Shown: piece by piece, positions 36,901 through 49,778 of the stretch
How positions within the stretch are numbered: position 1 is the stretch's first letter
Layout: each line of letters begins with the position of its first letter
Notes under the pieces: model-generated
What the model saw: only the letters and a program-made list of their open reading frames with translations
What the model was told of the DNA's origin: nothing
Database searches by the model: none
Position numbers and translations under genes: made by a program
Source of the DNA: Sarcocystis neurona
Lineage: Eukaryota; Apicomplexa; Conoidasida; Eucoccidiorida; Sarcocystidae
Direction of reading: 5' to 3'
Length of the DNA: 64,000 nt
Assembly (NCBI GenBank): GCA_000727475.1
Contig: KL647292.1
Span: forward strand, 2,135,186 to 2,199,185

Positions 36901-37349
36901 ACGGCGCAGCAGCGACAGCGTCACATCTGCAACAGGAGCAGAAGTCTGCCGGGCAGCAGCACCAGCAGTAGTAACAGCGTGCCCCGGTGGCACTCGCGTA
37001 AGGTGCACCAGCAACAGCTGTGCAGATGGTGGAGCGGCTACAGTTGGAGCAGCAGATGCAGTCGCAGAGAAAGCGGCAGCAGGAGCCGACCCGTTTTCCT
37101 CTCTCGTCACCTCTGCGGCCACTGCTGCTGCTGCTGTTGTGGCCGCTGCTGCTGCTGCTGCCTCTCAGGGCTGCTAAAGGTCCACAAGCTGCTGCAGGAC
37201 GTGGTGGCCACAGACGAAGAAGGAGCTCGTCAGCGAATGGAGGACGTGCGTCAGCGCTTGTACGACGCGCTATTCGACGAAGATGCTCAGGTAGCTTACA
37301 CGTGTCCTCACATGCAATTCTTTCTGGTCTCTCTCTCTCCCCAATATAC

Positions 37350-37386
<37 letters not shown>

Positions 37387-37763
37387 NNNNNNNNNNNNNN
37401 NNNNNNNNNNNNNNNNNNNNNNNNNNNNNNNNNNNNNNNNNNNNNNNNNNNNNNNNNNNNNNNNNNNNNNNNNNNNNNNNNNNNNNNNNNNNNNNNNNNN
37501 NNNNNNNNNNNNNNNNNNNNNNNNNNNNNNNNNNNNNNNNNNNNNNNNNNNNNNNNNNNNNNNNNNNNNNNNNNNNNNNNNNNNNNNNNNNNNNNNNNNN
37601 NNNNNNNNNNNNNNNNNNNNNNNNNNNNNNNNNNNNNNNNNNNNNNNNNNNNNNNNNNNNNNNNNNNNNNNNNNNNNNNNNNNNNNNNNNNNNNNNNNNN
37701 NNNNNNNNNNNNNNNNNNNNNNNNNNNNNNNNNNNNNNNNNNNNNNNNNNCTCTCTCCCAATA

Positions 37764-37803
<40 letters not shown>

Positions 37804-40800
37804 TGACACGTGCATACACAACACATATGTATGTATCTGTATATATAAGACGCGCATATATATATATATATTTGTCTCTTTGTGTCTACGCCTAGTTTTC
37901 TCTAGATACATGGGTATGGGACTGCTGTTCAAATGCTTGTGGCTACGAGTACTGTGCATGTGTGCGTAAACGACACGTTACCGAGGGGAAGACAGACGCA
38001 GGGAACCGAAGACACGTCGCACAAGTTGATGGCCCGCTGCTCCAGCAACGCTTTTTCAAAGCCATCTTCTCTATCTAAACCACCAATATGTTCACCTCTG
38101 AATACACATATATATACATACGTAGAACTTTTGATTGATCGAACGATGTTGTATATGTTGTGCATCATACAGGTATATATGTATATATGTATACACCTTT
38201 GAAGAAGTAAATGTGTGTATATATATATATATGTATATATCTCTGTGTGTGCGTAGAACTGGTGATTGATCGAATGATTTTGTATATGTATATGTATACT
38301 TGTAACACTGCAAATGTATATATATATATATATGTTTACGTAGAATTGTTGACTGGTCGAAAGATATGGTATACGTATATGTGTGTATATCTGCTAGCAT
38401 GTATGTATATATATATATATATGTATATGTAGAACTGGTGATTGATTGGAAAACATTGTATCTGTGTAGCTTTACACGTGTATATATTTTGTAGGTACGG
38501 TAAGCGGTCGAGTGATGTTGTATATGTGTATATATGTGTCTCCACAAGCATTTACATATATATGTAGCATTGGTGATTGATCAGAAGATGTTGTTTCTGG
38601 CCTCTCTGTCGCTCACCGCTGCCGCAGAGTTTTGACGTCGACGTCTTTTTCTCTGGTGCTTGTGCGTGTCCGTGTGTGCCTGCGAAAATACGCTTTTCCT
38701 TCTTGACGAAACGTGGGGCCGCGGCTTCTTCGACAACGGGTGGGCGCAGGTCGCCATCAACGCCGTGTACGCGCTGAATGAAGTCGAAGCAGAAGAAGGA
38801 GGAATGGTAGTCACCAAACAAATTGCCACACGCTTCCTCAACAGGTATACGTTCTTCCTGATTGCTGCCGCTGCTGCTGCTGAGGTGGCACCACCTCCTG
38901 CTGCTGTCGCTGCTGTGCGATGCCACCAGCATCTCCTGCTGCTGTTACGGTGCCACCGACTGCTGCTGTTGCGGTGCCACCAACTGCTGCTGCTGCGCTT
39001 CCACCACCTGCGCTGCTGCTGCGATCCCACCTGCTGCTGCGGCAGCTCCTCCTACGTAGGCATCTGCCGCTACTGCCGCAGTGGCATCTGCTGCTGCTAC
39101 AGTTCAAGGCTCCCGTTAGTTGCTTCTCGTGCTGAGCCTGCCAGCTGCTGGCGTGGGTCTGACATCTGCTGCTGCTGTTGCCGGTGACGTCGCCGCCGAA
39201 CGATCCGCTGCGGCCGCCGCTGCTACCTTTGCGTGCGGCTGCTGATGCCGTCTTTGCGCGCTGCTGCAGCTGTTGAGACAAACTCGTGGTGCTGCTGCCG
39301 TTGCTGCCGTCCCTGCGCTGTGTCGCGAAGTTGGGAGAACGCGCTGTCTGTGGGGCTCTTATTGCGCGTGTGCACTGCAGGCTCAAGAAATTCAGCGAGT
39401 GGGGAGTATGTGCGGTGCTCAATTTGATATCAACGTACGAGCCGGAGAGCGAAGAAGAGATCTTCGACATCTTGAATATCCTAGATGACAAACTCAAGAG
39501 TTCCTCTGCTGCCGTCGTCCTGGTAAGTTGCTTCTTTCTGTGAAGAACGAAGAAGAAATTTTTCAAGGACGCATAGGCAGGGTGACAAGCTCAGCTGCAA
39601 TCTTGCTGATAAGTGACTTTTTCACGTGTCCCCGTTCTGCTTTCCTTCGTTTCGTCCCGCCTCCCCCGGCGACTTACCTTCCAAAGAAAAGGCGCCTTTT
39701 CTCTGTTAAGAAGAAAAGTATATAGACTCCTGTGAGCCTCTTGGCTGCGACGCGTGCGCAGCTGTCAGTTGTCCAACACTTGTCTACGTCACACAAGCAC
39801 AGAGCAGTGCCCGTTCCCACCCTCCTTTCCCTCCTCATCTCTCTTAGTCGTCGTTTACGGGTCCTCCTGGCGGGGACTGCTGCTCCGGTTTCCTCGTCTC
39901 CTTCTTCGTGCTGCAGCAGCGGCCGCGCACACACGTGTGTCTCATCTTCCTTCCTTCCTCTCCGACGCGTGCCGCTGCTGCTGCTGCAGGAGGAGTGTGA
40001 CTGACTGGCCGCATTTTGCAAGCGGCCTGCAGCGGACGAGCCTCGCCGCTCCGTCCCCCGTATTTCGTGTTGCCTCTGCTGTCCGTTTTCTTCCGTCCCT
40101 CCCTTTCGTTCTTCACTTCTCGACTTCCGATCCTCTCGCTGCGTCTGCCGTTTTTTCTCTTTCTTGTATGTGTGTGTCTCTCTGTGTCTCTTCCTATATC
40201 TCCCCGCTTGATTTCCTCCCATCCGTATAACTTCCTCCACGTCCACCTTCTGCTGCTGCTGTCGCTGCGTCCACCCTTTCTTCCTCTTCCCCTCTCTTTC
40301 TGTCTCTTCTTCGCTGTATGTCTCCCCGCGTTTTCTCTTGTCGCTTTCTCTCGTACGTCTCGTCAGCTTCCCCGTTGGCTGCTGCTGGCTTCGCCTCTGC
40401 CCCTGCAGGGATGTGCCAAATGCTTCCTGCAGTTGACCAAGAACAACGAGGAGCTGCGGCGCCAGGTGTACCACCGCCTTCGGGCGCCGCTGCTGACGCT
40501 GATCGGCCCGGGCTATGCGGAGACGTCTTACACTGTCTTGCAGCACATTCTTCTCATTATCGAGACAGGTAGACTTTCTCGTGTCTGTCTGCGACAACGG
40601 GCTACAAAAAGTCCTCTCTTCTGCAGATATAGAGGCGTAGCTTCCGAGCAGGTCTGCAGCAGTTTCAGGCGCCGAGCGCCTGCTCTACGCAGCCCTTTTC
40701 GTGTCTCCATCGCGCAGTCGCATCGCTGTCTACCGTCTTCCCACCGCCGCCTCCTGCTGAGCGAGCGATCCTTCCGCATGTCTCTGCACTTCCCAGGTCA

Positions 40801-42528
40801 TTCTTCCCCGTCTTTTTTCTCCTCTTCGTCGTCTGCTTCGTCTTCTCCATGCGCTTCTTCTTAGTCTTCGCTGGCTTGTCTTCCTAGACTGCGGCCGAGG
40901 TGCTGCAGCTATCTTGCCTCTCCGTCGCCGAACCAGCCGCGCTTGCTCGCCTGCATGCGCTCCTGCGGATTTGCTCGCCTGCGTGCACCCGTATATAAGC
41001 CGCGCAGCACGTGTGTCTCTCTGTGTATCTGCGTTTGACACTTGGGCGCGGCAGCGTAGATATTTCCACGTGCGCCCACATGCTAACGTGTGCACGTCTG
41101 TCTTCAAGAAGGAAGAAGAAGAAGGTACGACCCGCTTAGAAGGAGTGACAAACCTGCCGCAGAACGACGTTCTTCTCCGCCTATCGCAGTCGCTCTCGCA
41201 GCAGCAACATTACCGACGCCTGACCAGCTCCCTAGGCCACAAGCACCTTACTCTAGCACATGTCTCTATCTGTCTCTCTACCTTGTATGTATATCCGTAT
41301 ATCTATTTCTATATATATGTATATATGTACATGGATGCATGGGTGTGTATATATCTGCCTGCACGTCTGTGGACTTGCGCGTTTCTGCAGGGGTTTGTTT
41401 GTATCTGTCTTTGTATGTGCACGGACGCATCTGACGCGGTCCACGTACCCTCCTCACGCTCCGCCTGCGTGTGGCCAAGTTTATAGAAAGCAAGACATAC
41501 ATATACACGTGTCGATCCATACAAGTACTTGTGTGTATGTGTATGTATATGGAGAAGGTAGTGTTTGTACGCCTCGTGTGGGCTGCCTGGTCGTGCAGAC
41601 GGGATCCGGCAGCTGCCACACGGCTGCGGGCTGCTCAGGCAGTCTCTCAGCAGCACGCGAAGCAGTCCTGATGTCCTCTGCGGCCCTTCATTCATTTCCT
41701 CTTCCCTGAGCATTCTACGGTCATAATTTTCTTCTATTCCTGCCCCTTTTTGCATGCGTTTATACCTCTCTCTCTACCCGTATATTATACATTTCTCTTC
41801 TACACACACACGTACATATATGTATATATATGTAGGCGTGGACGCTGGCACGCATGTGGCGGCATCCGAGCACGTTGCTTCGTAGAAAGGGCCTGCTCGT
41901 GGGGCCTCGGGTTGCCGTTTTGCCGGGGTGCAGCAGCAGTTGCTCGCTCGTATGTGAAGTCGGCAACGTATTGGCTGCTTCACGATGAAGAAGGATTGAT
42001 GTATGCATGCGTATACGGCGTCCCTCAAGCTTCGCTTTTCAGGAGATGTAGCCGGTGGTGTCTTTTCTCGTCGGGTCCCTTTTTTCTCCCATTGCAAGGG
42101 CGGCGTGGTTGTGGTGGCTGCGATGCCACCTGCCGCTGTGTCGAAATGTTGTTGAACGCTTTAACGGGCCGTGGGAGCGTTTACCTGCTGCTGCACCGGC
42201 CTCTCGACGCAGTGTGAGAGCTTTCTCTACGCTATTCCAGCACATGTACAGAAAGACGCATCTACCTGCTTGCCTCTTCGTAGCTGCATGTACGGGCACG
42301 CAGACATATAAGACCTACATGTGTGTCTTATCAACAGCAGGAGGGGCCAATGTTGTACACCTACACACAGAGAAAGGAAGTCATCTGCCTCCCCGCTATA
42401 TACATGTATATATATGTACGTATGTATGCCACTTATGTACGTATATGTATACAGAGTATAAACGCGCGTATATATCAGTATTACACACACATGCACATAG
42501 AAATGTACTCGTCTGCCTCTCTCTCCTC

Positions 42529-42564
<36 letters not shown>

Positions 42565-45500
42565 TACATATGTATGCCACCTACATGTATATGTATACAT
42601 ATATATATATGATACATATCTGCGTACATATTAATGTCACACACCTGCACACAGAGAAAGATAGAATCATCTTCTTTCGTCCCCTTCTCTCTATTTCTAT
42701 ATTTATATGTATATGCCTGTCTGTGCCGTATTTATACATGCACATGTATATACATATGCATGTACATACATGTATGTGTGCGTGTATATCCCGCCACTAG
42801 GTGACAGGGGGTCATCCTGTCACGGAAGTTAGCATAGGATCGCTCAGACACAAACAAGGAATGCCGTTACCGAGGGCGTGCAGCGCTTCCCTCTGCCTGC
42901 AGCAGCAGCTGCTGCTGTCGCTGTTGCCTAGGCGGTGCGTCGGCTGCTGCGCATGTGGTGACTGCTGCTTCAGTGGTCTTGGTGCGCTCGTGTAGCTAGT
43001 TGCTTTGGCTAGCTAGCGCGCGCTCACTCTTCCACCAATGAATCTTCTTCACTGCTCGTTCTTTGTTCTCCCGGTGTATCGCATCTGCATTTCCTTTTTC
43101 TGTGAGACTGCTCCAGGCCTCTGCCTCTCCTGCTGCTGCAGCAGGTGGGTGGGACCGCGGTTTTCTCGCTGTCCTTGGTGCTGCTGTGTGTGCTGCGCGG
43201 GGGCCCCCACCTGCTGCTGCCACTCGTATGGGAGCCGGACGCCTGAGCTGCTGCTCGGGCTGCTGGCGTGTGTGCATGTCGCCTGCCGCGTGCTGCTGCT
43301 GGACGTGCTTCTTGCTGCCTCTGCTGGTCCACTGGTCTTCTGGGCAGTTGCCACTGCCGCTGCTGCTTCTTCTGCTGCTCCTGCCGCTGCTGAGAGGCGC
43401 TGGTGTGACGCTGCTTCCGGCTTCGCAACAGCAGGAGCAGTTGCTGCTCTCTTGCTGTGCGCGCGACTCTGCCGTGCAGGAGGCCCAGACGCAGTCGAAG
43501 TTTTTGAAGGAGAAGCTCGTCAATTTTTCTGCCGCTACAGTGACCCCTCGTACACCAAGGCGACGAAGCTTCGAATCCTCGTGAATATCGCTATGGAGGT
43601 AAGCCCGACGTTTTCGCACTTTTATCTGCGGTGTACGTACACCCCACAAGAGTGTAGAACGCATCCCGGCGAGCTCCTTCTCGCTCCCGTCCTTTGAGTG
43701 GGCACACGCATCTCCTCTGCTCCGCTCTCTGCTCTGTAGTGGAGTACCCACGCCTCATGTTTCGTGTGTACATACACAACACGTCTCCACCCCCTGATCT
43801 CCGGCGTGTGCCCGGTTTCCGGCCTGCGACACCGCTGGAGAAATTTCTGCTGTTCCTTCCGGTGTGTCGACACCGCATGCTACCGCACTGTGCCGCAGAG
43901 CCGGCCTTCACTGCGCCTGCCTCCGCTTCTTCACCCGGCCTCCACACGCGTTTCTGTCCTCGGAGCGAGACAGCGGGCTGGCGCATGCAGCGGAGTTGCC
44001 GGGGTTTCTGTCTCCGTCTCTTTTGTCCCTCACTTCTGTGCCGTTCAGCCGGTTCTCTTCTTGTCTGTTCACGCACAGAGGAACGCTTCCGACTTAATTC
44101 GGGAGATTCAAGAATACGTCTGCGACGCGGATACAGATATTGCACGGCAGAGCATCGGCTCCCTTGGGATGATCGCCTGCAGACTGCCCTCCTGTCTTGA
44201 CGAGGTGCTTGCCGTGGTACGTGACAACGTCCACACAAAGTCAACTCGAAGAAGCTCCCCACTGCCCTGCATGTCTGTATATATATATATGTATATGTGT
44301 ATATATGTACGTCCGAGTCACTTCTTGTGTAGAAGAGGTGTCAGAAGAAGCGTCCCCCAGTCCCTGGACTGACTGCCACGTATGGAGATCCAGTGTATGT
44401 ACACCGGCTGCCGCACAGGAGATCGAGTGTATGGACACTCTGTGAGCGTAGACAGACTGAGGCAGGGTCTGAGTTACCCCCCAGCTCTGGTGTCTGTACA
44501 CCCCTGCAATGGACAAGTAATATTATACGCGTGTGCCTGTGTAGAGGAGGAGTTGTATCTGTATTTGTATGTATATAAATTTTCACACGTATGGACATGT
44601 AGAGAAGATGCACGGTGTGTCCGTGTATATATATATATATGTACGTGTATATGCGTATGTAGGGGAGAAGACGCAGAATGTACCCGTATATGTTTACGGA
44701 TACAGATAGTATATACGTATTGTACTGAATGTATAAATACGTTGTATATACGGATATGCGGAGGAGAAGATGTAGAGCGTATCTGTCCATATGTACATAC
44801 ATGCATGCGTACAGAGAGAAAAAGTTGTAAAGTGTATTCGTATATATAGAATGTGTGTGGATATATTAGAGAGAAAGTTGTATTGTCTATCTCTACTCAT
44901 ATATATATATATACATACGTGTCCTTACATACTAGAAAAGATGTAGCGCGTATCTATCTATCTATCTATATATATATATATATATATATGTATATACGGA
45001 CATGTATATGGGAATGTGTAGAGCGTATCTGTCTGTATACACCTACATGCATGCATATATAGTGGACAAGTTGAAAAGTGCATTTATATATATATATAAT
45101 ATGTATGGATATATTAGAGAATAAGTTGCAGAGTCTATCTCTACGTATATATATATATATATATAGATGTTCGTACATACGGGAAGAGATGCAGGGTGTA
45201 TCTACATATATATATATATGCATATATGGATATGTAGATGAGAAGATACAGAGCGTATCTGTGTGTAGGTACGTACGTATATTCATAAACGCGTACAGGA
45301 GAAGTTGTGGAGTGTGTTTCTATTTTTGTGTATATACGCATACACGGATACATAGAGGGAACCTTGTACTTGTTTGTACGTGTGTACATACATATATGTA
45401 TGGGTGCGTGGAGGAGAAGGTATGGAGTGTATCTGTACCTACGTATGTATACACACGTCGAGCAAAAGTGGGAGGGTGTATCTGCGTATATTTATCTATA

Positions 45501-48262
45501 TAGATAGGAGAAGCTGTAGACTGTGTCTCTCTCGTTCTGTAGATATGTATCCTTTTATAGATGTATGTGCACCTGTATAGATTGAAGTAGTTCAAACCGG
45601 AGTCGAGTGTCTGCAGGGGAAGGAGATGGGCGAGAGGAATGTGTGTGAAGAAGTGACTCTGCGAATTGCCCAGGGAAGACGAGGGTGGCCACTGGCACTA
45701 AATTTTGTGGCAGAAGTGACCCCTGCGACGCACAAGCCCCTGGGTTCCTGGCGTATATATAGCAGGAGAGTCCCCGCCGCGTACGGCCCTGAATTTCTTT
45801 CTCCGCAGAAAACAGATAGGAACGTTTGCTGCCGCGACTTCGTGCGTCTTCTACAGACGCGTCAAGAAGCAGCCACGCCGTGCGAGACGGAGACACGCGG
45901 CACGCTCGTTTTGACTTGTAGAGGCGTCGCCGCATGCATGCACAACACGGCTGCCGGTTACTGGGGCTGCCCCTTGCGAGAAAAGTCGTCTAATTCAAGA
46001 GATACAAAAGAGAGGCCTCCGTGGGAGGACAGCTGGGTGTATTCATATGTCTGTGTTATGATGTTTCTCTCTGTGTACGTCGTCGTGGGGCAGACATATG
46101 TCTAGACGTGTCCACCTATATATCTGCAAATGGCGTAACAGTAGTAGCAGCAGTATGCGGTAGTGCACTCCTGCAACAGTACTAATACGTATAGTAACAC
46201 TCCTCGTAGTACCACGAAACAGTAGCATACTACTACTCCTACTGCAACTACTGTAATAGTAGTAGTTATAGTAGTAGTTATAGTAGTAGTAGTACAACTG
46301 TGTCGTACTACCACTGCTGCTGTAGTAGTAGTCGTATTAATAGTTGTAGTAGTAGTGGTGGTCGTAGTAGTAGTAGCAGTAGTAGTAGTATATCAGCGTA
46401 TGTGGAAGGCAGAAGGGTATTATACGTGTCTGTGGTCCGCGTGTGAGAGAAGGACATAAACTTTTAATGTTTGTAGGAGTGAATAAATTTGCAAACGTTT
46501 GCGGGGATATCTCTGTGGCTTCGTTTCTTCCTTTTTCTCTGCTCCTCTGTCTTTCCGCTGTCTGCGGATATGTGTGGACACACTGGCTGGGTGCTGACGT
46601 ACGGAGAGTTCTTTTTCTCGGTGTACGTACACCGGGCGGGTGTACGTCGTGCAGAGACGCAACTCCTGCAGTTGCGTCTTCAGCGTTTCGTCTGCTGTTC
46701 TTCGTGTGTGCTTCGGCAGTGCCCGACTGCATCTCTTTTCCTTCTGCGCGTTTCCTTCCCGTTTTGCTTCCTGTGCAGCTGCTCTCCTTTGTTGAGATGG
46801 AAGTGGCGGATTATCTCATGGCAGCGATATTTATCGTCTTCCGCGACCTCCTGCGGAGATTCCCTCACGTAAGCACCAACGCAACAACGCACCGGGCCCT
46901 GTTTCTCTCTTTTCGTCTCCTCCGCTCCTTTCTCTCTGTCTAAATATTCCTCCACACATCTACGTATAAATAACGAAACATCTACTCACCCACCTATCTG
47001 TCTGTGTGTGCGTGTGTATGTCTATGCACGTATGTTTGTATGTGCGCATGTATATATGTATGTATGGGTGTGTCTCTGTATGTGCATATCTATATATATG
47101 TGTATGTATATGTATGCATGTATATATGTATGTATGTATGTAACGTATGTGTACGGCTGTCTGTTCGTACGTATGTTCGTCCGTATGTATGTATGTATGT
47201 ATGCGTACGTATGTATATATATGTGTACATATTTACGTATGTGTCTGTGTATACGTAGGGCTTTCAAGATTTACCACCCCACATATATATGTGTGTGCGC
47301 ATTTGTGCGTGGGTAGAGGAGTTGTATACCTGTGCGTGCGTAGGTAAATTTATGTGCATATGTCTGCGTCGGTGTCCACATATACCTGTGCATATACGTC
47401 CGTGTTAGTGATGATGTACTTATGCGTACATATTATATGTATCTGTATGTAGGCCCGTTTGTATTTGTGGGTATATACGTGTGTATGGATGTGTATATAG
47501 AGGTGTGTCTAACATATGTGCGTGTGCGGAGGCACGTTTGCGCATATATCGTTTCTCCTCGTAGGCACGTTGGATTGACCGTAGAAGAACAAACATAGAC
47601 GTGCCAATTTCTTCTTCTTTTGGTAGAGAAGCTGTCCGATACTAAGCCCTGGGGAAGACATGACACGGTTCTCGCGTCTGTACGCGTGGACGACGCACAG
47701 CCACGCCTAAATACTGCGCCCCCCCTGCCTACCCGGCCACGGACGTCCACGTGTCTCCTGCATGCATATACGTACTTCTACGTCTATATATACACATATT
47801 TATGTGTGTACCTGCAATTATACGCATACGTGAACGAGTACGTATGCATGTGTTTATATATATATATATATGTATATGTGTGTGTATATGTAAGGAAATA
47901 GTACAAGTATATATATGCATGTGTGTGTACAAGAGAGAGCTACAGAGAGAGATTCACCTGAGTAAAGTCATCTTTTTCTTCTTGTCTTTCTCTGTCCCTC
48001 TGTCCGTGTCCTTCTGCATATATCTACTTATATTTGTTTGCGTGGGAAGTCTGCGGGCCCTCGTGCTCTTTTGTCGCATGTCTGTCTGCGTCCTCCATGT
48101 CTTCGCCAGAAGAAGCGCATGCAGACCCACACACACGCAGAGTGTTTTGGTCGACGGAGGCCAATTCCGTGCCTGGGGCTTCTTCGTTCAAGTGGCATTG
48201 TTCTTCAGTATTTAGACAAGTACATGCATGTATATGAATCAGACAGCACATACATGCAAATA

Positions 48263-48299
<37 letters not shown>

Positions 48300-49745
48300 T
48301 GTATTCATATATAACGAACGACAAATATAGGGATATGTATGTAAATTGATGTGTCAAAAAGTGTTGTCGAATTCTAGCAGAGATGATACATATAGACGTA
48401 TTCATCGATTCGTAGACTTGTCTGTGTAGCTGTCGATCCGACTTTGCGAGGGTGTCTGCAGGTGATCTCCCGTGTGGCCGATGCTGTTCGCGCTCTTGCG
48501 CCTCGTCTCACCGACGGAGGAGATGGCTCCGCTGCAATTTTGTGGATCCTTGGTCAGTTTGCTGTCCCTGCTGCTCCCCCGGGGTCGTTCCTGCTGCTTC
48601 TGCTGTGGCCTCGCTGCTGGTGCGACTCTTCTAGCGTACCTCCTGCTGCTTCTGCTGTAGCCTCGCTGCTGGTGCTGCGTCTGCTGGAGCCTCGCTGCTG
48701 CTGCGGCGTGTTGCTGCTGTTTTTCTGGCACCGCTGTGACAATTGCAGTGCTATGGCTGTTGCGTTCCGTTGGCGGCGATTCTGCTGTTCTGCGCTGCGG
48801 GCGCGGCTGTCTTTTCTTTCGACCTGCTGCGGTCCATATTAGTGGGCCCGCGTTGCTGTGTGGGGACCTGCCACTTCCGCATGCAGCGTTATACATGCGT
48901 TCTCTGTTCTTCTCCTGCTGACGCCCCTCTTATTCCTCCTGCTGCGCCCTGCTGCTTCTTTTCGCCCGCTTGGCTGCTGCAGTGCCTTCTCAGTGCTGCT
49001 GCTTTGTAGAGTCGGTTTTTGCTGCTGGTGCCCCTGCTGCTACTGGTGCAACAGCAACCCTCGACGTGCTTGGGCTGCCACGCCGGCGTGCTCGTTTTCT
49101 CTGAGGCCCTGCTGACACTGCTGCTGGTGCGAGTCTTCGGCTGTTGCTGCTACGCTGCTGCTCAAGCTTTTCCACCTCCTCGTTCTCCACCACCTCGTCG
49201 CTGTTTTCCTCGTTATTCTCCTACTTTTCGTCCACGTCCACTGCGACGGCTGCAGGGGTCCAACTCCTGCGCACCTGCTGCTGCCGCATGGCTGCTGTGA
49301 TGCAGCTGCTGTGATGCTGCTGCTGCTGTGGCTTGCAGGAGAGTTTGCCGAACATATTCAAGGGGCCCCGTACATCTTGGAGAGCGCAGTCGACCGGTTT
49401 CTCGAAGAACCAGCAGCCGTGCGGTAAGACGGCGACCGCCTGTGCTGCCCGCGGGGCGACACGCCGCGGCAGGGCGTTCTTCTTCGCTGCTGGGAAGCTC
49501 GCGCACGACAGCAACAGCAGCAGGAGGAGTTCCAGAGCAGCGAAAGACAGTGCAACATAGCGTTTCGCTGCATCACGAAGCGCCTGACGAGACCGAGAAC
49601 CCGAAGCCGGTTTTCTACTAACATTTCACATAAATAAACACATCCTCTCTCTTCCTCCGTATAAACGTATATTTGCACAGAGAGACAGGTGTGGACGGAT
49701 CATCTGTGTATATGTAAGTAGGCATACATAGGTATGTATCTCCGC

Positions 49746-49778
<33 letters not shown>

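Noticed and set aside
36254..37819. Minus ORF of 521 codons with repeated LECCCC-type units
   Set aside because: Antisense of the CAG minisatellite, and it reads across the N gap.
44590..45560. CRISPR-like or protein-repeat interpretation of the spaced repeat array
   Set aside because: Copies are diverged, spacers are TA-rich and irregular, the genome is eukaryotic, and the array sits in an intron.
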